In this document: one piece after another, positions 47,943 through 55,863 of the stretch
How positions within the stretch are numbered: the stretch's first letter is position 1
Layout: every line of letters starts with the position of its first letter
Assembly (NCBI GenBank): GCA_018398765.1
Contig: JAHBMJ010005419.1
Span: 1-55,863 of the forward strand
Direction of reading: 5' to 3'
DNA length: 55,863 bases
DNA from: Chromera velia
Lineage: Eukaryota > Sar > Chromeraceae
Translations under genes and position numbers: made by a program
Notes under the pieces: generated by a model
Told to the model about the DNA's origin: nothing
Database searches by the model: none
The model's input: only the letters and a program-made list of their open reading frames with translations

Positions 47943-48872
47943 CTAGACAGGCAACGTCTCTTGGGGCTTGAATTCTTCCTTCACGAAGAGGGCCTTCACC
48001 GCTGTCCAAACGGTGTCCTTCGGGGGGTTAGCGTCGATCTGCTCTCATACATACGCACAGAGGCTGCCAAAAAATGAACGGCGACACACAGTGTTTTTAA
48101 AAATGCGAAATGCTTGATTCAGTTTTACTATCGCATTTTCTTTGACTTGTTCGTACTTGACAGTCTCTCTGATACGCGTTCATTCAAGACAAAGTGAGAG
48201 GCGCAAATTCACCCATGCAGACACCAAACTACGAAATGGTAGCCAAGGAAGAGCGGATTGCATCATCGCCCTTCAGCTTGAGACACACAGGATCATGATG
48301 CTACCCCCACGAACCTACAGCCCTACCTCACCCACCGATGCAGCCCCCCCCCCCNNNNNNNNNCCCCCCCTGCCTGCATGCCGACCTTTCTCAATTTGTC
48401 CAGGGACTCGAAGTGCTGAATGATCGGCATCGTCTCTGTCTGGTAGGTCCTGAATCTGAAATCGATACACAACACAAGACAGCAACGGGGCGGGCATATC
48501 TTTCCTGCCTTCGAACAGCTCTGGACTCTGTCCTTCTCTATGGAGGGGAGGGCCAGGTCGAAGATCAGAAACCCTCTTCTTTGACTCCAGCTTCTCACGT
48601 AACTCATTTCTTGCGCCTTTCTCTTCTTCTTGATGCACAGTCAAGATGCTGTCTACTCTGAAGACAAGAAAGACCACTTATACAACACTCTCAGAGGTCA
48701 ACCACAGGGCCATGCATGCATGTCGTATCTTGTTTTGTTTTCTTCTGATACGGATGAACGTACACTTCTCCATGCAGCTGACCGTTTCCGGATGCTCTCA
48801 ACGTTGTCGTCCGTCCTGCCGCTGTCCTTCCCACGCTCGAGAAGCCGAGTCTCCATAACGTCCTAAAAAAAA

Positions 48873-48912
<40 letters not shown>

Positions 48913-49369
48913 AAAGAACAAAAGGACTTCACGGCATACTCTAGAGAGACAAAGAAGTGCAGGCTGATACAGAAGGAGGGAAGCTTCGATCGGGACGGCG
49001 TTCTTATGAGAATGGAAGCACGCATGCGGTTATGCGAGCGCGCAAATAAGAAAGAAAGAAACACGGTGGTCTAGACAGTCCATTGATCTCTTTCCTTGCT
49101 TTGAAGCGCATCGCAGAGGGTTCGTCTGACAAGGAACTGAGAGACGCGTAGGCCTGCATTCATAGTTCTTTCCCAACAAAAACGCGAACTGCATGGTCTT
49201 TTCTTGACTCTCATCTTTGTGTGCATTGCTTGTCGCCCCTGCCTCGCATCCCATCGATCCGATCCGATCCCGGTCCCCGCCCACCTCAGCGCAGTCAAAA
49301 AAGAGGCAAAATTTGTCGTCACAGATATCACCCATCAGAGATGCCCAGCCATCAAGATTGTCCTTGTTC

Positions 49370-49405
<36 letters not shown>

Positions 49406-51039
49406 AGAGAGACAGAGGAAATTCTCTCAACAAGCCACGCACGGAAACGTGCAATCACGATGAGGGGGATGTGTGACCTCAAAGCTAGCGCGTCACCGAC
49501 ACACCGGTGTCTTTTGCACGCGAAACAAAACACAGAGCGAGCCATGCAGGCGACAATGAAAGGTTGTCAAGCGAGGCGGGCAGGAACGGAATGGCATCAT
49601 TTGTTGCCTTCTTCTCCAAACTTAATTGCAGTGCCTGACGACTGAAATATGCAGCCGAACGGAAAGCAGAAAAAGAGAAGAGAATGAAGTTTTGCCTCTG
49701 TTTCCCATCTCTCTCATTATCAAACCGCATTCCATTCCATTGCATTTACACCTTCGTCGCCCACCCCACCCCGCCCCACAGAGAAAGAGAAGTAAAATGC
49801 CCCGAGACGCATGTACAAACGAACTCTCACTCTCTCTTTCTTTCTCTCCCACGCACAACATTCTGTTAAGACCCTTCTTGAGCAGTTCTCCGTGTCAAAG
49901 CCACGGGTCCACCGACCAACCGACCGAGGAAAGCCGTCAATGAGAAACCTCCCCCCTTCCCAGCCGAACGCCTCCATTTTCTTCTTCAAGAGCTTTACGG
50001 TAATTTCAACCTGCGAGCAGGCAGGCAAAGCAATCGTCACACCGAAAATGACGGACAGAAAATATTTTCATGCGAAAAGGGTGGGAGTGCTCGAATCCAG
50101 GTACTAGGAGCAAGTATGCACGTACGAAGCGATTCACGAAGCCCTTCGTTTTCAGCAACTGCGATTCACAAAACGTGAAGACACGGAAAGAACATCCGCC
50201 GGACAAAAAGAAATGGGAGAAATCCGGGCGGAGACCCAAGAACTTCCCCCCAGACAGACAAAAAGAACCTAGACTACCCACCCACCTACCGGGACAATTT
50301 TGCCCTCCTTGATGAAATTGTCGATCAACTCTCCAAATTCACTTCCCTCGTTTGCACGCTGCAATAGGACACACCAGCAGATAGGCAGACATGCAGACAG
50401 ACGAAGGAGAGGGGTCTGACAGAAACATCGGCGTATCTGAAGATGTTGATTTGATGCGAGACCGTGACAGGGGACGAACATAAGTAGACGCAACAAAGCC
50501 TACTGAAAAAGGGCACGGTCGGATACAGCAGTGACTAACCTCCTCGCGCAAGCAGTCGCCAGCGCTAATGTGTTTGAAGCCGAAGTGCTCTTCGAGAAAC
50601 CCGCACTGAGTACCCTTCCCCGCCCCAGGGCCCCCTGCACGCACACCAACACACAGAGGAAAGGAGGGGACGGAAAAGATATCAACACGGAAAGCAGCGG
50701 TGTCAGTCTCTTTGGTCCAGGTCAATGATTCGGATTTCAACTAAGAGACCGACCCAAAACAAAGATAACAACAGGCTGTGCCATTTCCAATTCTTGTGCC
50801 TGGCTCCCAACCCTTGTGACGGAGAACGGAGCCCGCCCCAGAGAAAAAAACAAAGGACGGGGCTGAAGCTCGACGGTTCTCGGGTGTAAAGTGCGGGTTC
50901 TCTGCTTGCCTGACGCGGCGAAGGGTGCGAGAAAAGAAAGATCTCTTCGATGTACCGGGCGTGCTCCTCGCAAGGCAACAGATGGAAAGAGTGAAAGACC
51001 GACGGTAAGCGACACCAAGCGAAGGTGCCAGGAGACCAT
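47943..51039 (-). CDS. UMP-CMP kinase (adenylate kinase family), probable plastid-type leader
   Basis: Eight exons, 50754-51039, 50540-50634, 50290-50358, 49925-50010, 49285-49369, 48783-48862, 48386-48455 and 47943-48038, join in phase to a 288-residue protein ending in TAG. It transfers phosphate from ATP to UMP or CMP. The P-loop is [11 protein letters not shown], then [42 protein letters not shown], the lid [18 protein letters not shown], and [28 protein letters not shown] (family FPRN.DNL.GW) points to UMP-CMP kinase rather than adenylate kinase. The first 80 residues or so are an extra leader: a hydrophobic stretch ([18 protein letters not shown]) followed by an Arg-rich region, as in bipartite plastid presequences. 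A shorter cytosolic form could start at the ATG at 50784 ([11 protein letters not shown]). A short N gap (48355-48363) lies in the last intron. Confidence 0.93.
48355..48363. other. Assembly gap of 9 N inside a C run
   Basis: The gap is flanked by C homopolymers on both sides and lies in the last intron of the UMP-CMP kinase gene. It probably marks an unresolved C-run length. Confidence 0.99.
48868..48914. repeat. (GAAA)n microsatellite next to a UMP-CMP kinase splice acceptor
   Basis: On the sense strand this reads CTTT repeats and T runs that end in the ttttttag acceptor of the exon starting at 48862, so the repeat supplies the polypyrimidine tract. Confidence 0.9.
49374..49412. repeat. 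(CA)n-(GA)n microsatellite next to a UMP-CMP kinase splice acceptor
   Basis: On the sense strand a (TG)n tract leads straight into the gcag acceptor of the exon starting at 49369. Confidence 0.9.
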
Positions 51040-51239
51040 GACCCTTCTCTGTCTGCCTACCTCCCGGCGAAACCACGTCTGACTGGAAAAAAGGAGCGAG
51101 ACACCCGCTGTCACAACGAGATCATGTGCACCAACCATGCAGCTTCAAAACAGTCTGGCACAGCTCGCTCGGACCAAGGGTTGCCAGTTGTTGCAAGCCT
51201 TGTCTCATTTGCCCCTCGGGACCATGCAGTGCTTTTCGT

Positions 51240-51440
51240 GTGTGTTTGGGCGTCTCCGCGTCTCTTAGCTCGGCCCCGGACCCGCGCCGATTCCGCGCGG
51301 CCCGCGGGTCTGCATGATCCCGCGCCTTTTGCATGGACCCGCGGCCGCGGCCGGCCCCTTCCTGACTGAGGCACCCCGGACGTCATTCCATGTCCCAACT
51401 GCAAATCCGCAGCGCCGGGGCGCGTTTGAAGAGGCGCATC
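51240..51440. promoter_or_regulatory. CpG-rich island in a divergent promoter region
   Basis: This lies between the UMP-CMP kinase start (51039, minus) and the ankyrin-like gene start (51777, plus). It is GC- and CpG-rich, with GCGGCCGCGGCC near 51347 and a ctgcatgatcccgcg stretch. It resembles the island at 8540-8720 in composition and placement. 51441-51776 has ordinary composition; a 66-codon frame at 51472-51672 is not convincing. Confidence 0.45.
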
Positions 51441-51776
51441 AACTCTTCATCACGGAAATTTTTGATTAATAATGTCCGGGGTGCTATACGTACCGGCCGT
51501 CTACATCGATGATCGATCACGTGTCCCAAACTCTCCCAGAATTGAACAACAGTCTCTATTCTTTGACCACCTCTTAAATGTCATTTTCTCCCCTTTTCAT
51601 CTCTTGCACCAAGTCCAATCAGTACTGCCTGTAGTCTTACATAAGAATTTGGTCGCCTTTCAAGTTTGTTGAGATGTATAGAAGGTTCTTTCTCTGATTG
51701 ACACGTCTCAAGCATCAGATGATCGAGAGACGTGTTTACTCCTCTCTTCCTCCAACTTGTCTTGCCATGAGGTGAA

Positions 51777-53948
51777 ATGGAGGACGCACCAGAGGGAATG
51801 CAGTCGGAGAGGAAGAGGGAAAGGGAACTGGCTGATCTCTTCCCTCCCTCTGGTGGAAGAATCGCACCCTTGATGGCTTTCCTCAGCGATCGCCCTGCAG
51901 TAACGTCTCTTGTCTGTAAGGCTGGACTCTTCAATGTGCAGGGCGCCCATCAGACCCTTGCGCAGAACTCGACTGCCATGGTCTTTGAGTCCAGGGAAAT
52001 GTTCCTCTGGGCCCTCAGTCTCCCCAATCCGCCCCCTGCGGACGTCCTCTGGCACTACGCAGCCAAGAAAGGCGTTCGTTTCTTTGAACAGGTCCTCTCC
52101 CAGGACCCCAGGTTCATGTTTCGTTTCCCCCACCCAAAGCACCCCTCTTGCTCGAACAACGCGAAGTTCAAGACCCAGGTGGACTTCATCCTTCAGTGTG
52201 AGTGCATTGAGGACGTGCGTGACGCGTTTTCCCACATTGCTTTCCTGGTGGGTTTAGCCTCGAGTGGGGATTTGGAAAGGCTGAAGTCCCTGTATAGAGA
52301 GAATGGAATCGGGTTCTTCCGTACAGTCGGACGACAGTCTCGCACTGAGGAGTTGATGAAATCCGTAACGCTGTCTGCTTTTGAAAACGGGCACATTGAC
52401 ACAGTTGTTTGGCTCGCGTCTCTTGACCCTGACCACCGTCTGTATGTGAGTGAGTATGGGTGGAACGATGCCCTGTTGACATACAGCAGTGCAGATCTTC
52501 GGACTCTGTATGAGAAGGTGGTGGCCAGGGAGGACTCGGGGGCTAACGAGACTACCACCAGTTTCTTCTTCGGACGAACAGTTTCCCCCAACCGCACGCC
52601 CCTTGCAGTCATTGCGTCCATCCGAAAGGGCGATATCGATGCCCTGACGCGTGAAGCGTTTGAGTACAACCTCGTGTCCCGATCGTTCGATATCGTCACG
52701 CAGCTGTTTGAGTTTGCTGCCGGCTCTGGGCAGGTCGAAAGTCTGAAGTGGTTGTGGGGGTTTGTCAGACCACTGTCTGAAGCCCAAGCGCTTGACCCAA
52801 CAGAAGTCGCACGCAGAATTACCCGCCAGACCTCCATAGCTGCCCTTGCAGGGAGGCGCGGTCACATTGATGTGCTTGCATGGATGAAGAGTGTCGATCC
52901 CCCTTTCTCTTTCTATAGAGAAAACGCAAGGGGGGGCAAGTGGGCGACTCCGTTCGAGACCGCCCTTGAAAGCGGGCAGCTGGAGACTTGTCGATGGTTG
53001 CGTTCACAGAACCCGCCATGTCCGATTGACGGGTTTATGCTGGAAGAGTCCGAACATGTGTGGCAGAGGGAAGCCGTAGCAGAGTCAGTGCTGCAGAGCG
53101 CGGTGCATTCGGGGAGCGTGGATCTTGTGCGGTGGGTCCTGTATGATTCTCCGTTCTCGCTGAAGAGCGGGTTTTTGAAACCGAAGCTATCCCATACGCT
53201 CATGTGGATGAGACCACAGAACAGAAGGAAGAGGGGAGGGGGGCAAGAGAGACGAGAGTCCTTCTCCCGTGAGATTGTTGATCTGTTGTTCAAATCCGTC
53301 AAGCCCCACCGAGTCCTCAATGAGGTCTTCCCCACTAACATCGGTCTGCTAAGCCCCCTAGATTCCTTGTCAGACAGGCGAAAACCAAAAAACAAGATGG
53401 AAGTAACCTCCATCTCTGTGTTGAGAGAGATTGTGGGTGCCGGAAACTGCGTCGCCTTGCGTCTTTACGATCGGTTAGAGGTTGAGAGGTATGGGGGGGA
53501 GACAGACCGACCTGACGGTGTGACGCTGGAGTTGAAGATGAGGGACATGAGCTTGTACACTGCAGACTCTCAGTGTTACGTCCCTAGCTTCTCCATCAGT
53601 CGAGTGTGCACCCCTCTGTCTGCTGTTCTGAAGGGGCTGGAGGGACAAATGTCGTCCGCCACATTGAGCCTCAGAGAGGGGTCAGTTGTCAAGCTTGCGA
53701 GAAAAGGAGGAAGGGGAAGGAAACAGAAAGGTGTGGGCAGTGTTACGCATCCACCAATGTACTTCCGTGTGCTTCCTGAATCTTTCTCTCCAGTGCAGAC
53801 GGCGCTCTTTTTTCCCCTTTGCTCTTGTACATTTCTCTTTTCTCGCTGCGGGGTGTGTGCACCGACAGGACGGCTCTCTGTCCTCTGTCTGCTTTTCCTA
53901 TTTTGTCCCTCTCTCTTCCCCTCTGTGGGTGGTGCCTGTGTGTGTGTG

Positions 53949-53980
<32 letters not shown>

Positions 53981-54597
53981 TGTGTTTTCTTTCATGGGTG
54001 TATTTGTGTGTATGCATGTGCATGTACAGGTATATTGGCCACGCCAGCTGGGTGAGCGCGTGGGAGAAGCGGGTTTCCGACTACGTCTCCTGTCTCCGTT
54101 ACCTTCACATGAGGGGGAAGCGGTCGAGGGTTCTCCACCTGATTCCCACACCCATCGTCAGGAGACTGGGCGCTCTGATCAAGGAGTGCGGGCTGGTTCA
54201 GCTTGCCGACATATACCAAGACTGGATTGCCGTCCGCACGGATCCTTTGTGGAAGCAACTCGAGAGCGTTCTTGACGGCTCTCCTCTCGAGGATGTTCGA
54301 GCGTTGAAGTCTCGGTGGTCTGAGAAAACAAAGCGGAGAGTCCCGGTGAAGGGTGTGCCGTGCAAGGAGGATGAGTTGGCCGTTTTTTTTAGATGTGAGG
54401 AGTGGACGGAAAGCCCACGCAGAAAGGAACGGAAATCGATGTGGCAGAATGTGAGCGATTTGGTGGTCTCTCGTCTGGCAGGAGTGGTCGAGAGTCCCGT
54501 TCCCTCTGCCGCGACTGTGATCAGACTGCCAATGCAGATAGGCGAGCGGAGGAATTTACGTGCGGAGGGGGGCGGGGCAGGCTGTGTGATTATGTGA
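51777..54597 (+). CDS. Ankyrin-like repeat protein, two exons
   Basis: Exon 1 is 51777-53680 and exon 2 is 54030-54597. The joined frame codes 823 residues from an ATG at 51777 to TGA at 54595-54597. Several spaced units match the ankyrin pattern A..G....L.WL: LASSGDLERLKSLYREN, AFENGHIDTVVWLASLDP, AAGSGQVESLKWLWGF, GRRGHIDVLAWMKSVDPPF, ALESGQLETCRWLRSQNPP, AVHSGSVDLVRWVLYDSPF. Such repeats usually bind other proteins. The final third has no recognised domain and ends in a basic and Gly-rich tail. The donor gtcagt at 53681 gives the right phase; the long open frame running on past it into the GT-rich intron (53930-53985) is an artefact. No catalytic domain is visible. Confidence 0.75.
53936..53982. 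repeat. (GT)n-(GTGC)n microsatellite in the ankyrin-gene intron
   Basis: GT and CGTG runs lie within the single intron (53681-54029), sense strand GT-rich. Confidence 0.95.
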
Positions 54598-55863
54598 GTC
54601 CGTGAGAGAGTTCGCTGGACTGGTCAATGTGTATGAGTGAGTAAGGGGCGTTAGCGAGGAGCTAGGGTGTCCTTGCGTAGGCCGGCATGGAGGGGGGGCA
54701 AAGGCAAGGGAAGCGAGGCGAGGCGAGAGTTTCTTTGTTGAAATGAACTTTCCACGAAAGGGTCTACCGATGTACGAGAGATTCACGCTGCCGCCCAAGT
54801 CAAAAATTCCTTGTGCGTTCATTTTTCAGACGTTTCGATTTGTAGATGCATGGATTTGTGTGCAGAAACTTGAAGCCAAGATAGTGGGATTGCATTCTTG
54901 CACGCATTCGTGCTTATAGGTTTATGATGAGAGGATGGGCGCAGAGCATTGTGGTGCATGATCGCGTGGCGTCAATGACAGCCTGGGGGTCGAATCGCTC
55001 CCTGATAGAGTTTTGAATGACTCAGTGAGATATCTGAGTTAGACAGTGAGTCCTCCATTGGTGCGCACCAGTCTCGCATATAGTGAGACTGAAGAACAGT
55101 ATGCTAGACAGTACTAAGCAGTATGTCATTTTACAAATAACTTTCAAAAAGTGATGTACTGAAAACAAAAATGTAAACATTAACAATGATATTATAGCTT
55201 AGCATAGCATTAATGTGTTGGAATTAATTAAATTAATTGAGGTAAAGCCTAGGGTAAAGCAGACATAATACTACACTTAATCATGCACCTACCAGATCAG
55301 CTAGCTACATACTTGTCAGCTTTTTTTTATATAATTTTTTAAAACCTTAATTTCTGAAGTCCATACTTTAAAAGGAATTGTTGAGATATTAAAACTATGG
55401 TGTTAAAAAAAAAAAACTCAGCTGATTTTTTAATTTTTTTTAAAAAAATATATTGGCACAATGACTGTAGTTCTTCAATCAGCACTAAGCACCACCATGC
55501 AACAGTCTTGGTAAGATATAACAAGATGTGGACAATATCCTATAATAATTAAAGTAACATGCACTTTAATAATTAACATTGGAACACATAGTATATTTTT
55601 TATGTGACACAATGCAACAACTCTTTGCAACATCTGGACAATATTGCTCTAATTTAATTTTGGGTATTTTTAGGCAAATTTTTGGCTATATGGCCACGCT
55701 TGCGGGGCAGTGGGCACTTAAATTTTGTGCCCCCGGAAAATTTGTAGGCGGGTACGCGGCCCCAGAAATTCTTCTACGGTTGTGGCGCGCACGGCGGGGC
55801 GTGACGCCGCGCGAGCGTCGCACATGTGGGGGATAATCATGATCTTTACTGAGTAACTGTATG
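54598..55863. other. Intergenic DNA with a GC-rich patch, no gene seen
   Basis: 54598-55050 has ordinary composition, and 55050-55680 is AT-rich with long A and T runs. 55690-55830 turns GC- and CpG-rich (gcgcgcacggcggggcg), like the islands at 8.6 and 51.3 kb, and may mark a promoter of a gene beyond the window. An 85-codon frame at 55579-55836 spans the composition change and is not convincing. Confidence 0.5.

Noticed and set aside
53681..54275. Continuation of the ankyrin frame through the GT-rich stretch
   Set aside because: The gtcagt donor at 53681 and the acceptor at 54029 join in phase to a better protein; the read-through is low-complexity.

Overview
The window is nuclear DNA from a eukaryote with intron-rich genes, many microsatellites, AT-rich intergenic stretches and frequent GCATGC palindromes. 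One gene encodes a UMP-CMP kinase with a secretory-type plus basic leader, which fits an alga with a complex plastid. Together with the intron and repeat style, my best guess is a chromerid alga such as Chromera velia, a photosynthetic relative of apicomplexans. That is an inference from style, not a sequence match. The assembly has two N gaps (22402-22524, 48355-48363) and single N bases at 5409 and 10438.

Layout. 201-395 (+) is the last exon of a PLP aminotransferase. 1327-8152 (-) is a BTB/POZ-BACK protein of about 20 small exons. 9050-16057 (+) is a PWWP-domain chromatin protein, divergent from the BTB gene across a CpG-rich spacer. 17350-19300 is unresolved. 19752 to about 22400 (+) is an acidic coiled-coil protein with a 560-bp tandem duplication that copied an exon. 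22604-26300 holds a 24-bp minisatellite, isolated exon-like pieces and AT-rich DNA.

26322-39704 (-) is the dominant gene. It encodes a roughly 3,700-residue ZNFX1-like superfamily 1 helicase with an RGG-rich N-terminus, a very large Cys/His-rich insertion inside the helicase core, NFX1-type finger repeats and a RING/IBR-like C-terminus. It is divergent from 40422-43989 (+), protoheme IX farnesyltransferase (COX10), which is solved in seven exons. 45207-45783 (+) is a small unidentified gene flanked by copies of a dispersed repeat. 46755-47115 is a MITE-like element. 47943-51039 (-) is UMP-CMP kinase, solved in eight exons, and is divergent from 51777-54597 (+), an ankyrin-like repeat protein solved in two exons.

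The genes do not form a pathway or cluster; this is an ordinary stretch of eukaryotic chromosome with divergent gene pairs. The observations most worth pursuing are the helicase architecture, recurrent reading-frame breaks that could be either assembly errors or 25-34-nt introns, a 5-prime splice-site dialect rich in GTC, GCATGC enrichment that sometimes overlaps 3-prime splice sites, and the MITE. Exon coordinates come from manual splice-site and phase reasoning. COX10, UMP-CMP kinase and the ankyrin-like gene close in frame; the BTB, PWWP and helicase models each contain unresolved junctions.
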